A DNA stretch of 64,000 bases. Source: JAEUNX01 sp034004685 (lineage in GTDB: Bacteria > Pseudomonadota > Gammaproteobacteria > Burkholderiales > Rhodocyclaceae). The notes below the pieces were generated by a model. That model was given only the letters and a program-made list of their open reading frames with translations, searched no databases and was not told where the DNA came from. The DNA lies in the NCBI GenBank assembly GCA_034004685.1, contig JAVEWG010000010.1, positions 1 through 64,000 of the forward strand. The letters are read 5' to 3'. The position numbers and the translations under genes are program-made. Below, one piece after another: positions 24,716 to 33,321 of this stretch (its first letter is position 1; the number at the start of each line of letters is the position of its first letter).

Positions 24716-27063
24716 CACACACGCTCCACGTGAATCACACCGCTCATGGCACCTAGGCCGGTCGTCTGGAGATGGGCCGCCGGAATCCGGACACATCCTT
24801 CGGCAACCGCATCATCCTGCTCCACCACCAATTCGACGACGCCTCCGTCCTGGCTAACGCGAATCCTCGCACCAGCCGCGGCCCCAATACGGGCCAGCGT
24901 GGCAGCACTGGTGCGGGCCAGCGGGACATGGGAATCATTGGAAGATTGCAGCGCCTCGGCCCGCCGTACCAACGGATCGGCCTGATAAATCGGCACGTCG
25001 GCAACTCGCTCGAACCCGCCTTGACCCGTTGCGGAGCGTACAGGAACCGGGGCGGCGAAACCGGGAACCAGCAAAGCCTTCTCCACCCCGCCAGTGGTTG
25101 CCAACACCTCGCAGCGAATCGCTTCCGAATCGGCCTGCTCGAACCCGGCCAGCCCCAGCAGATTGCCCAGCACCCGCAACACCTTCCAGGCCGGACGGGC
25201 TTCCCCCTGGGGGCGCGCCACCGCATGGAAGCTTTGCAGGCGCCCCTCGCAGTTCACAAAACTACCGGAGGTTTCACTGAAGGGTGTGACGGGCAGAAGC
25301 ACGTCTGCGCCATCCAGCAGATCCTGGGACTTGAAGGCGGAGAGGCTTACCACGCAAGCGGCCTGGCTCAACGCAGAGCGGGCCAGAACTGGATTCATGG
25401 TATCCAGCGCCGGTTCAAGACCCAACAGCACCAAGGCGCGGGGCGGCTGCTGGAGCATTTGCAGGGCATTGCGACCGCCGGCCTTGGGCGTTGCACCGGC
25501 CACATAGCCTCCGACACTATTGGCGGCCTCACCGATCACGCCGAAACAGCCAGCGCTCAAACGAGCAATCTCCTGGGCCAAGCCCAGCAACTCGGCAAAG
25601 CGCAGATCCTGCTGGGCCATATTACCTAGCCAGACTGCAACACGCTGCCCCCCCGCCAGACACGCGGCAATCGCCTCGGCCTCCGCCGATACGCTTGCGG
25701 GCAGGATGGAAACGTAGGGAGACGAAACCTCACCACCCAGCTTCTCCGCCAGAGCCTTGACCACGTCCAGAAGAACACCCCCCATGGCGGAAGGCGCCAC
25801 GACTGCCCGATGCTTCACAGGCAGCAGCCAGTCGTCCGCTACCGCGCCCACAGCACAGACCTGCAGCCCACGCTTGGCGGCCTGGCGAACCTTCTGGGCC
25901 AGCAGGGGCGCATCCTTGCGCAGGAAGCTGCCCACCACCAGGAGACGATCCAATTCCTTGATATCAGCCACCGGCATGCCCAGCCAGGGAGCACCTGCCG
26001 TCACGCCATCCAGGCGGAAATCGGTCTGCCGCAACCGGAAATCCACGTTGTCCGACCCGACACCACGCACCAGTTTCTGCAGGAGGTAGAGTTCTTCGAG
26101 GGTGGAATGGGGAGAGCCGAGGGCACCCACTGCGTGGGGACCGTTCTCCACAACGGCAGCCTTGAGAGCGCCAGCAGCGAATTCCAGCGCACTTTGCCAG
26201 TCGGTGGTCGCCCAGGCACCATCCCGCTTGATCATGGGCGCGGTGAGCCGCTCGGCACTGTCCAGCCCCTCGTAGGAGAAGCGATCCTTGTCGGATAGCC
26301 AGCACTCGTTGAGAGTCTCGTTCTCCAGAGGGAGAACCCGTTTGACCTTGTCGTGCTTGACTTGAACGATAAGGTTCGACCCCAGGGAATCGTGGGGGCT
26401 GACTGATTTGCGGCGGGAAAGCTCCCAGGTCCGGGCGGCGAAGCGGAAAGGCTTGGAGGTCAAGGCCCCCACCGGACAAAGATCAATGATGTTGCCCGAC
26501 AGTTCGGAATCCACCGTCTTCTCGATGAAGGGCATGATCTCGGCGTGTTCCCCGCGGAAGGCCTGACCGAGTTCCATCTGGCCGGCGATTTCCTGGGTGA
26601 AGCGCACGCAGCGGGTGCAATTGATGCACCGGGTCATGTCGGTGGACACCAACGGCCCGAGGTCCTTGTTGGCTACGACCCGCTTCTCTTCCTGATAACG
26701 GGAGCGCACATCGCCGTATCCGACGGCCAGGTCCTGCAACTGGCATTCACCACCCTGATCGCAGATCGGGCAATCCAGCGGGTGATTGATCAGCAGGAAC
26801 TCCATCACGCCCTTCTGGGCTTTGACGGCGGACTCGGAGTGGGTCCAGACCTTCATGCCGTTGGTGACGGGTGTGGCGCAGGCTGGCAAAGGCTTGGGCG
26901 CCTTCTCAACCTGCACCAGACACATGCGGCAGTTGGCCGCGATGGAAAGCTTTTTGTGATAACAGAAATGGGGAATGTAGCTGCCGGCCTGAGCCGCCGC
27001 ATCCATCACCGTGCTGCCATCCGGCACTTGAAGCTGCTTGCCGTCGATCTCGATTTCTAGCAT
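24715..27063 (-). CDS. nuoG: NADH-quinone oxidoreductase subunit G, lacking cluster N7 ligands
   Basis: Iron-sulfur subunit of the peripheral arm, 782 residues. [2Fe-2S] N1b ligands are Cys34, 45, 48 and 62; N5 uses HPLDCPICDQGGEC (His94, Cys98, 101, 107); N4 uses CINCTRC plus Cys196 in DLCPVGA. At the position where E. coli has the N7 cysteines this protein reads SVSPHDSLGSN (about 220-230), so three of the four N7 ligands are replaced by Ser/Asp, while the fourth (ECW, about 254) remains. The rest is a molybdopterin-oxidoreductase-like domain without cofactor function. The ATG at 27063 overlaps the nuoF stop by seven bases. Confidence 0.97.
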   Translation of the reverse strand: MLEIEIDGKQLQVPDGSTVMDAAAQAGSYIPHFCYHKKLSIAANCRMCLVQVEKAPKPLPACATPVTNGMKVWTHSESAVKAQKGVMEFLLINHPLDCPICDQGGECQLQDLAVGYGDVRSRYQEEKRVVANKDLGPLVSTDMTRCINCTRCVRFTQEIAGQMELGQAFRGEHAEIMPFIEKTVDSELSGNIIDLCPVGALTSKPFRFAARTWELSRRKSVSPHDSLGSNLIVQVKHDKVKRVLPLENETLNECWLSDKDRFSYEGLDSAERLTAPMIKRDGAWATTDWQSALEFAAGALKAAVVENGPHAVGALGSPHSTLEELYLLQKLVRGVGSDNVDFRLRQTDFRLDGVTAGAPWLGMPVADIKELDRLLVVGSFLRKDAPLLAQKVRQAAKRGLQVCAVGAVADDWLLPVKHRAVVAPSAMGGVLLDVVKALAEKLGGEVSSPYVSILPASVSAEAEAIAACLAGGQRVAVWLGNMAQQDLRFAELLGLAQEIARLSAGCFGVIGEAANSVGGYVAGATPKAGGRNALQMLQQPPRALVLLGLEPALDTMNPVLARSALSQAACVVSLSAFKSQDLLDGADVLLPVTPFSETSGSFVNCEGRLQSFHAVARPQGEARPAWKVLRVLGNLLGLAGFEQADSEAIRCEVLATTGGVEKALLVPGFAAPVPVRSATGQGGFERVADVPIYQADPLVRRAEALQSSNDSHVPLARTSAATLARIGAAAGARIRVSQDGGVVELVVEQDDAVAEGCVRIPAAHLQTTGLGAMSGVIHVERV

Positions 27064-28376
27064 GACGGACCCACGTAAATGTCGCTGCCGGCGTACTGCA
27101 CGTCCTGCGGCACGAGGCACTGTTTATGTTCGATGTGATACTCGAATTCGCTGCGGTAATGCTTCATGAACCCCAGCACCGGCCCAGCCGCCGCGTCACC
27201 CAGGGCGCAAATCGTGCGCCCCATGATGTTGGTGGAAACGCTGCCCAGGAGATCCAGGTCATCGGGCCGACCCAAGCCGTTCTCTATGCGATGGACCACC
27301 CGGTAGAGCCAGCCCGTGCCTTCCCGGCACGGGGTGCATTGCCCGCAGGATTCCTCGAAGTAGAAGTAGGACAGGCGTTCCAGGGCCTTGACCATGCAGG
27401 TGGTTTCATCCATGACAATCACCGCCCCCGAGCCGAGCATGGAACCCGCCTTGGCGATGCAGTCGTAGTCCATGGTGCAGTCCATCATGACATCGGCCGG
27501 CAGCACCGGAGCGGATGACCCACCGGGAATCACCCCCTTGAGCTTGCGCCCGCCCCGCACGCCTCCCGCCATCTCAAGCAATTCGGCAAACGGGGTGCCC
27601 AGCTGGATCTCATAGTTACCGGGCCGATTTACGTGACCGGAAATGGAAAAGATCTTGGTGCCGCCATTGTTCGGCTTGCCTAGATTGAGAAAGCTTTCCC
27701 CACCCATGTTCAGGATGAAGGGCACCGACGCGAAGGTTTCGGTGTTGTTGATGGTGGTGGGCTTGCCATAGAGGCCAAAGGAGGCAGGGAACGGCGGCTT
27801 GAAGCGCGGCTGCCCCTTCTTCCCCTCCAAGGATTCCAGCAGCGCTGTTTCCTCGCCGCAGATGTAGGCCCCGTAGCCGTGATGGCCAAAGAGCTCAAAG
27901 GAGAAGCCGGAGCCCAGGATATTCTGACCGAGCAGGCCCGCCGCACGCGCCTCATCCAGCGCCTCTTCGAAGCGTTGATAAACTTCGAAGATCTCACCGT
28001 GAATGTAGTTATAGCCCCGGGCACAACCCATGGCATAAGCAGCGATGATCATGCCCTCGATCACGCTGTGGGGGTTGTAACGCAGAATATCCCGGTCTTT
28101 GAAGGTCCCCGGCTCACCCTCATCCGAGTTACAGGCCAGATACTTGTCCCCAGGAAAGGCCCTGGGCATGAAACTCCATTTCAGGCCGGTAGGGAAACCC
28201 GCCCCGCCCCGCCCGCGCAGAGAAGAAGCTTTCAATTCGGCGATGATGGCGTCCGGCGCGATCTTTTCCGTGATGATCTTGCGAAGGGCGGAATAACCTC
28301 CCCGCGCCACGTAGTCATTGAGCCGCCAGCTACGATCCCCATCGAGACCAGCCAGAATCAGTCCGTAGGCACTCAT
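27057..28376 (-). CDS. nuoF: NADH-quinone oxidoreductase subunit F, NADH and FMN site
   Basis: Entry point for electrons into complex I, 439 residues. GRGGAGFPTGLKW is the FMN/NADH glycine-rich loop, CNSDEGEPGTFKDR continues the NADH site, and cluster N3 is bound by ESCGQCTPCREG together with the later Cys of TICALGDAA. Its ATG overlaps the nuoE stop (ATGA at 28373-28376). Confidence 0.98.
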   Translation of the reverse strand: MSAYGLILAGLDGDRSWRLNDYVARGGYSALRKIITEKIAPDAIIAELKASSLRGRGGAGFPTGLKWSFMPRAFPGDKYLACNSDEGEPGTFKDRDILRYNPHSVIEGMIIAAYAMGCARGYNYIHGEIFEVYQRFEEALDEARAAGLLGQNILGSGFSFELFGHHGYGAYICGEETALLESLEGKKGQPRFKPPFPASFGLYGKPTTINNTETFASVPFILNMGGESFLNLGKPNNGGTKIFSISGHVNRPGNYEIQLGTPFAELLEMAGGVRGGRKLKGVIPGGSSAPVLPADVMMDCTMDYDCIAKAGSMLGSGAVIVMDETTCMVKALERLSYFYFEESCGQCTPCREGTGWLYRVVHRIENGLGRPDDLDLLGSVSTNIMGRTICALGDAAAGPVLGFMKHYRSEFEYHIEHKQCLVPQDVQYAGSDIYVGPSC

Positions 28377-28861
28377 TGTCCCTGCCCCTCACCCAAGCGA
28401 GCGAGCAGCTCGTCGATCTTTTCCCGGGTCATCCAGCTGCACATATGGTGGTTATTAACCAGTAGCACCGGGGCATCACCACAGGCGCCCATGCACTCGC
28501 CCTCCTTGAGGGTGAATTTCCCGTCCGGGGTGGTTTCGTTGAAATCGATTCCCAACTTCTGCTTCACATAGTCGGCGGCATGCACCCCGCCCGACAGCGC
28601 ACAGGGAAGATTGGTGCAAACCGTGATCTTGTGGGTGCCAACCGGCGCCAAGTCGTACATGTTGTAGAAGGAAGCGACCTCGTAGGCAGCGATCGGGGGC
28701 ATCCCCAGATAGTTCGCGACGAACTCGATGCTCTCCTTGGAGAGCCACCCCTTCTCGACCTGCGCAATACGCAAGGCGCTCATCACCGCGGACTGCTTCT
28801 GGTCCGCCGGATATTTGGCGATCTCGCGATCAATCTGCCTCAAAGAATCTTGGCTCAGCAT
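28373..28861 (-). CDS. nuoE: NADH-quinone oxidoreductase subunit E, [2Fe-2S] N1a
   Basis: Thioredoxin-fold subunit, 162 residues, binding cluster N1a through CTNLPCALSG and CMGACGDAP (four Cys). The N-terminal half is the helical bundle (REIAKYPADQKQSAVMSAL) that contacts NuoF. It is translationally coupled to nuoF by a four-base overlap and follows nuoD by 36 bases. Confidence 0.97.
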   Translation of the reverse strand: MLSQDSLRQIDREIAKYPADQKQSAVMSALRIAQVEKGWLSKESIEFVANYLGMPPIAAYEVASFYNMYDLAPVGTHKITVCTNLPCALSGGVHAADYVKQKLGIDFNETTPDGKFTLKEGECMGACGDAPVLLVNNHHMCSWMTREKIDELLARLGEGQGQ

Positions 28862-28897
28862 CTTCGCTCGATTATTCCGGTTATGAATTTCCGACGT

Positions 28898-30151
28898 TCA
28901 GCGGTCAATCTCACCGAACACCACATCCATGGTTCCAATGATCGCCACCACGTCCGCGATCATGTGCCCACGGGTCATTTCGTCCATCGCCGCAAGGTGC
29001 GCAAATCCAGGCGCGCGCAGTTTCAGTCGGTAGGGCTTGTTGGCCCCGTCGGACACTGCATAGACGCCAAACTCACCTTTGGGGTGCTCCACTGCCGCAT
29101 ACACTTCTCCCTCGGGAACATGCATGCCTTCAGTGAAGAGCTTGAAGTGGTGAATCAGCTCTTCCATGTTGGCCTTCATGCGCTCTCGGGGAGGGGGCGC
29201 CACCTTATGGTTATCGGAAATCACCGGACCCGGATTCTTGCGCAGCCAGTCGATGCACTGCTTGATGATCCGGTTGGATTGGCGCATCTCTTCCATGCGC
29301 ACCAAGTAACGGTCGTAACAATCCCCGTTCTTACCAATCGGAATATCGAAGTCCAACTGGTCGTAAACCTCATAGGGCTGCTTTTTACGCAAATCCCAAG
29401 GAATGCCGGAACCACGCAACATTGCACCAGTAAAACCCAAGGCCAACGCCTGCTCGGGACTCACAACACCAATACCGACGGTCCGTTGCTTCCAGATCCG
29501 ATTATCGGTCAGCAGGGTTTCATATTCGTCCAGACACTTCGGGAAGCGATCGGTGAAATCCTCTAGGAAGTCAAGCAAGGAACCCTGGCGATTCTCGTTG
29601 AGCTTGCCTACCGTATCGGCGTTTTTAAACCTGGACACCTGATACTGAGGCATCCGGTCAGGCAGATCACGATATACGCCCCCGGGACGGTAGTAGGCCG
29701 CGTGCATCCGTGCGCCCGAAACCGCCTCGTAAGCATCCATCAGATCCTCCCGCTCCCGGAAGGTATAAATGATCATCGTCATGGCGCCGATATCGAACCC
29801 GTGGGTTCCGACGTTGAGAAGATGATTCAAAACCCTGGTAATCTCGTCGAACATGACGCGGATGTACTGAGCCCGGAGCGGCACTTCCAAGCCCAGGAGC
29901 CGCTCTATTGCCATGCAATAGGCATGCTCATTGCACATCATGGAAACATAATCCAGTCGATCCATGTAGGGAACAGACTGGACCCAGGTACGGGTCTCGG
30001 CGAGTTTCTCGGTTCCGCGATGCAGCAGCCCAATATGCGGATCCGCGCGCTCGACAACCTCCCCATCCAACTCAAGCACGAGCCGCAAGACGCCATGGGC
30101 AGCGGGGTGCTGCGGCCCCAGGTTAATGGTGTAGTTGCGAATCTCAGCCAT
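28898..30151 (-). CDS. nuoD: NADH-quinone oxidoreductase subunit D
   Basis: 49-kDa subunit that forms the quinone headgroup pocket together with NuoB, 417 residues. LGPQHPAAHGVLRLVLELDG holds the conserved His near the quinone site, and HIGLLHRGTEKL, YMDRLDYVSMM and the C-terminal DVVFGEIDR are family landmarks derived from [NiFe] hydrogenases, with the metal-binding cysteines lost. The ATG at 30151 overlaps nuoC by eight bases; a GTG three codons earlier is the alternative. Confidence 0.98.
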   Translation of the reverse strand: MAEIRNYTINLGPQHPAAHGVLRLVLELDGEVVERADPHIGLLHRGTEKLAETRTWVQSVPYMDRLDYVSMMCNEHAYCMAIERLLGLEVPLRAQYIRVMFDEITRVLNHLLNVGTHGFDIGAMTMIIYTFREREDLMDAYEAVSGARMHAAYYRPGGVYRDLPDRMPQYQVSRFKNADTVGKLNENRQGSLLDFLEDFTDRFPKCLDEYETLLTDNRIWKQRTVGIGVVSPEQALALGFTGAMLRGSGIPWDLRKKQPYEVYDQLDFDIPIGKNGDCYDRYLVRMEEMRQSNRIIKQCIDWLRKNPGPVISDNHKVAPPPRERMKANMEELIHHFKLFTEGMHVPEGEVYAAVEHPKGEFGVYAVSDGANKPYRLKLRAPGFAHLAAMDEMTRGHMIADVVAIIGTMDVVFGEIDR

Positions 30152-30746
30152 TGGCGGCACCCCCGTAATTTTCTTCGCGAACGATCCGCGGGGTAATTTC
30201 CCTGGGCTCGATGGTCACGGGTTGATACACCACTCGGCCCTCCTCGGGGCTATAGCGCATTTCCACATATCCCGAAATCGGAAAGTCCTTGCGAAACGGA
30301 TGCCCGACAAAACCGTAATCCGTCAGGATTCGACGCAGATCGGGGTGGCCGGCGAACATGATGCCGTAGAGATCGAAAGCCTCGCGCTCATACCAATTCA
30401 CGCTTGGCCAGATTCCGCAAACGGAATCAAGCACCGGGAAGCCCTCGTCGTCGGCGAACACTTTCAGGCGCAACCGCCAGTTGTTCGCAACCGAAAGCAA
30501 CTGGACCGCAACGGCGAAGCGTTTCCCCTCCCAACCGCCGTTGCCGTAGGTGGAATAATCCAGCCCCGACAAATCGATGAGTTGCTCGAAACCCAGGGAC
30601 GGCTCATCCCGAAGCAATTCCGCCACTGCTCGATAACGGGAGGCCGACACCTCAATGGCAACCTGACCGACGCTCACCGTCGGTTGGACTTCATCTCCCA
30701 GGACATTTCGCAACGCCTGGCAAAGCCTTTCGAGCCTCGTACTCAT
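30144..30746 (-). CDS. nuoC: NADH-quinone oxidoreductase subunit C
   Basis: 30-kDa subunit of the peripheral arm, 200 residues, separate from NuoD as in most betaproteobacteria (not the NuoCD fusion of E. coli). The family signature is WYEREAFDLYGIMFAGHPDLRR split across two windows: WPSVNWYEREAFDLYGI and HPDLRRILTDYGFVGHPFRK. It helps hold NuoD and NuoI. It begins 15 bases after nuoB. Confidence 0.97.
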   Translation of the reverse strand: MSTRLERLCQALRNVLGDEVQPTVSVGQVAIEVSASRYRAVAELLRDEPSLGFEQLIDLSGLDYSTYGNGGWEGKRFAVAVQLLSVANNWRLRLKVFADDEGFPVLDSVCGIWPSVNWYEREAFDLYGIMFAGHPDLRRILTDYGFVGHPFRKDFPISGYVEMRYSPEEGRVVYQPVTIEPREITPRIVREENYGGAANG

Positions 30747-30761
30747 GGAACCCTCGGGATG

Positions 30762-31238
30762 TTAGCGAGCGATGGTATTGGTCCGCTTGATCTTGTTCTG
30801 CAACTGCACGATGCCATAGAGCAGAGCTTCCGCAGTCGGCGGACAACCCGGCACATAGACATCCACGGGAACGATTCGGTCACACCCGCGCACCACGGAA
30901 TAGGAGTAGTGATAATAGCCCCCTCCGTTTGCGCAGGACCCCATGGAAAGCACCCAGCGGGGTTCGGGCATCTGGTCATAGACCTTGCGAAGAGCGGGGG
31001 CCATCTTGTTGCAGAGCGTACCGGCAACGATCATCAGATCCGACTGGCGGGGGCTTGGCCGAAACAGCATTCCGAAGCGGTCAATATCGTAACGGGCCGC
31101 CCCTGCGTGCATCATCTCCACGGCACAGCACGCCAGGCCAAAGGTCATCGGCCACAGGGAACCAGTACGGGTCCAGTTAATCACCGCATCCAGGGACGTG
31201 GTGATAAAACCCTCTTTCAGAACACCCTCGATACTCAT
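30762..31238 (-). CDS. nuoB: NADH-quinone oxidoreductase subunit B, cluster N2
   Basis: Subunit carrying the terminal [4Fe-4S] cluster N2 next to the quinone, 158 residues. Ligands are the tandem cysteines in FGLACCAVEMMH, plus Cys in MGSCANGGGYY and in VPGCPPTAEAL. FGMLFRPSPRQSDLMIVAG is the conserved hinge with NuoD. It follows nuoA by 47 bases. Confidence 0.98.
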   Translation of the reverse strand: MSIEGVLKEGFITTSLDAVINWTRTGSLWPMTFGLACCAVEMMHAGAARYDIDRFGMLFRPSPRQSDLMIVAGTLCNKMAPALRKVYDQMPEPRWVLSMGSCANGGGYYHYSYSVVRGCDRIVPVDVYVPGCPPTAEALLYGIVQLQNKIKRTNTIAR

Positions 31239-31285
31239 ACAGCCCCTTTCGCACCCCGAATCTCAACCAAGGCCTGAAAAAGTGA

Positions 31286-31660
31286 TTACTCCCAGTCGAG
31301 CGCGCCCTTCTTCCAGACGAAGATATAGCCCACAAGGAGAATGCCGAGAAACACCAGCATTTCGAAGAAACCGAAAAGGCGAATCGCTTCCGTCCCGGCA
31401 ATTTCCCGAAGAATGGTTGCCCAGGGAAACAGGAACGCGATTTCCAGATCGAAAAGAATGAAGAGAATGGCGATCAGATAATAACGGACGTCGAATTTCA
31501 TCCGCGCATCTTCAAATGCTTCAAAACCGCATTCATATGGAGACAGCTTTTCACTGTCCGGGCGATGGGGCCCAAGAAGCCGACCAAAAAGAATCGGCAC
31601 GCAGCCAAACGCCAAGCCAACCAGAATAAACAGCAATACGGGGAAATAATTTTCCAGCAT
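31286..31660 (-). CDS. nuoA: NADH-quinone oxidoreductase subunit A
   Basis: Small membrane subunit of complex I (ND3), 124 residues with three helices. The loop KLSPYECGFEAFEDARMKFD holds the conserved cysteine and acidic residues near the quinone tunnel, and RYYLIAILFILFDLEIAFLF is the diagnostic second helix. It is the first gene of the 14-gene nuo operon and lies about 75 bases downstream of tRNA-Leu, separated from it by a hairpin, so it may share the tRNA promoter. Confidence 0.97.
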   Translation of the reverse strand: MLENYFPVLLFILVGLAFGCVPILFGRLLGPHRPDSEKLSPYECGFEAFEDARMKFDVRYYLIAILFILFDLEIAFLFPWATILREIAGTEAIRLFGFFEMLVFLGILLVGYIFVWKKGALDWE

Positions 31661-31704
31661 GGCAAGTGTCCGGCTGATAAGGAATCACGCCCTTTCGAGC
31701 ATGC

Positions 31705-31728
31705 AAACGCCCGCATTTGCGGGCGTTT
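31705..31728 (-). terminator. Hairpin between tRNA-Leu and nuoA
   Basis: AAACGCCCGC and GCGGGCGTTT form a perfect 10-bp stem with a four-base loop. Only three T residues follow on the minus strand, so termination is probably partial; it may release the tRNA 3' end while letting part of the transcription continue into nuoA. Confidence 0.6.
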
Positions 31729-31736
31729 CTGAATTA

Positions 31737-31821
31737 TGGTGCCGACGGTGAGACTCGAACTCACACGGCTTGCGCCACCGCCCCCTCAAGACGGCGTGTC
31801 TACCAATTTCACCACGTCGGC
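31737..31821 (-). tRNA. tRNA-Leu (anticodon GAG)
   Basis: An 85-base tRNA gene read on the minus strand from 31821. The 7-bp acceptor stem GCCGACG/CGTCGGC is complete, the D-loop contains AATTGGTAGAC, the anticodon arm has loop TTGAGGG with anticodon GAG, a long class II variable arm follows as expected for leucine, and the T-arm has GTTCGAGTC. The discriminator A and the CCA end are encoded (31737-31739). It reads CUC/CUU codons. It sits between secG and nuoA, a usual place in betaproteobacteria, and has its own strong promoter. Confidence 0.96.
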
Positions 31822-31843
31822 AGGTAAATTTACGACCCGCGTA

Positions 31844-31871
31844 ATTATACAAAATTGGCGCTGCAGCGCAA
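31844..31871 (-). promoter_or_regulatory. Promoter of tRNA-Leu (and possibly the nuo operon)
   Basis: On the minus strand TTGCGC (31871-31866) and a perfect TATAAT (31849-31844) are 16 bases apart. Predicted start at about 31836, 15 bases before the mature tRNA 5' end. Confidence 0.8.
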
Positions 31872-31884
31872 CGCGTTTTTCTAC

Positions 31885-32238
31885 TTACTTAGGAATGGCA
31901 GGCGCTTTGGAATCCCCGGCGGCCGCGGGCTCGCCTTGCGTTGCTGCGGGCTGCGCCGGCACGGCGCCCTCCATCACGCTACCCTTGCCCTTCGGGGCAG
32001 AACTGGCCAAATAGCTCAAGCCAAGGCTGGTGCAGAAAAAGACGGTAGCCAAAACCGCCGTGGTACGGCTCAAGAAATTCGCCGAACCGGTGGCGCCAAA
32101 CAAGCTCCCCGACGCACCACTACCAAAGGCAGCACCCATGTCAGCCCCTTTCCCATGCTGAATCAGCACCAGGCCGATCACACCCAGGCCCACCAGGACA
32201 TGCACCACCAACACCAAGGAAAAGAAAAAACTGCTCAT
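31885..32238 (-). CDS. secG: Preprotein translocase subunit SecG
   Basis: Small inner-membrane subunit of the SecYEG channel, 117 residues with two helices (about 4-26 and 58-78). Between them is the conserved cytoplasmic loop IQHGKGADMGAAFGSGASGS and LFGATGSANFL, the family signature. The C-terminal tail of about 35 residues is Ala/Pro-rich. Its ATG overlaps the tpiA stop (ATGA at 32235-32238), so the two are translationally coupled. Confidence 0.97.
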   Translation of the reverse strand: MSSFFFSLVLVVHVLVGLGVIGLVLIQHGKGADMGAAFGSGASGSLFGATGSANFLSRTTAVLATVFFCTSLGLSYLASSAPKGKGSVMEGAVPAQPAATQGEPAAAGDSKAPAIPK

Positions 32239-33008
32239 TTCGCCCCACCTAAAAAAGTTTTTGCTACCCGAGCACTCTCAGCTTGGCGGCAAATCTCAAT
32301 AAAATCCGCCGCAGACAAGGAAGCCCCACCAATCAAACCGCCATCCACATTTTGACAACCGAACAGCGCCGCCGCGTTTTCAGGCTTGACGCTCCCGCCA
32401 TACAGAATCGAAACAGCGCCACCAGCAACCCCAAACCGCTCCAGCAGCCACTCCCGTATCCAGCCATGCACCACCTCGACTTGCTCAACGGTCGCGGACA
32501 AGCCACTCCCGATTGCCCAAACCGGCTCGTAGGCGATTACCAAAGAAGGTGCCATTGAAAGGCCCGACGCCGCCAGCTGCCCAAGGACCACTTCCCGGGT
32601 GGTGCCAGCCTGCCGTTCCGCAAGGCTCTCACCAACGCACAGGATGGGATCAAGGCCCGCCTCAAAAGCGCGCTGGAGCTTACGAGCCACCACTGGCGCA
32701 CCGTCGCCAAACAAGGCGCGGCGCTCCGAGTGCCCAACGATGACATACCGACAGCCCAGATCCCTCAGCATCGCGGCGGAGACCTCCCCGGTGTAGGCGC
32801 CATCGCCATGCTCACCAAGATTCTGTGCCCCCAACCGGACGGGCGCACGCCCCAGCATCTGGCGAACTACGCTCAAATGAACGAAGGGCGGACAAACGGC
32901 CACATCCACATGACCAAAATCCGACTGACTCATGGCGGCGGCCAGGGCTGACGCAGATTCAAGAGAACCATTGCATTTCCAGTTCCCCACAACCAGCATG
33001 TTCCCCAC
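32235..33008 (-). CDS. tpiA: Triosephosphate isomerase
   Basis: Glycolytic enzyme interconverting glyceraldehyde 3-phosphate and dihydroxyacetone phosphate, 257 residues. Active-site residues are visible: Asn/Lys in GNWKCNG, the His in VIVGHSERRALFG and the Glu in AYEPVWAIGSG; the phosphate loop is LYGGSVKPEN. The start is GTG at 33008, with GGAGG six bases upstream; an ATG three codons later has poorer spacing. It is the first gene of a tpiA-secG unit with its own promoter. Confidence 0.97.
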   Translation of the reverse strand: MGNMLVVGNWKCNGSLESASALAAAMSQSDFGHVDVAVCPPFVHLSVVRQMLGRAPVRLGAQNLGEHGDGAYTGEVSAAMLRDLGCRYVIVGHSERRALFGDGAPVVARKLQRAFEAGLDPILCVGESLAERQAGTTREVVLGQLAASGLSMAPSLVIAYEPVWAIGSGLSATVEQVEVVHGWIREWLLERFGVAGGAVSILYGGSVKPENAAALFGCQNVDGGLIGGASLSAADFIEICRQAESARVAKTFLGGAK

Positions 33009-33032
33009 GTCACCCCTCCGGCAAATCGATCA

Positions 33033-33060
33033 ATTGTATCCAGAAGCCAGGGGGAAGCAA
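33033..33060 (-). promoter_or_regulatory. Candidate promoter of tpiA-secG
   Basis: On the minus strand TTGCTT (33060-33055) and TACAAT (33038-33033) are 16 bases apart. The predicted start at about 33026 leaves an 18-base leader containing GGAGG before the GTG at 33008, which supports that start codon. Confidence 0.6.
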
Positions 33061-33321
33061 AATTTCTACTACCAAACCGACTACCCTGAATGGATCCCAT
33101 TGGAGTTGGTGCCGTTGGGGACTGGGCACCGGCAGGGCCAAGGGATTTGCCGGCTGAGAACGGGGAAGGCGGGTTTTGCCGGGGCGCCTGGGTGGCCCCG
33201 ATAGCAACTGGAACGAGTACCCCCGGGTCCGAAGGGACCTGGAACGCCTTGCCAGAAGCCCCTTTGCCAGCCAAGCCACGATCCCCTAACCTTGCGATTC
33301 CTTCCCTCTAGCCGATTTCCC
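33061..33321. other. Intergenic stretch between tpiA promoter and the DUF1615 gene
   Basis: About 260 bases with no supported gene. Short open frames cross it on both strands, but none has a ribosome binding site or recognisable protein. It must hold the promoter of the plus-strand lipoprotein gene; I see no convincing -35/-10 pair for it. Confidence 0.5.
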
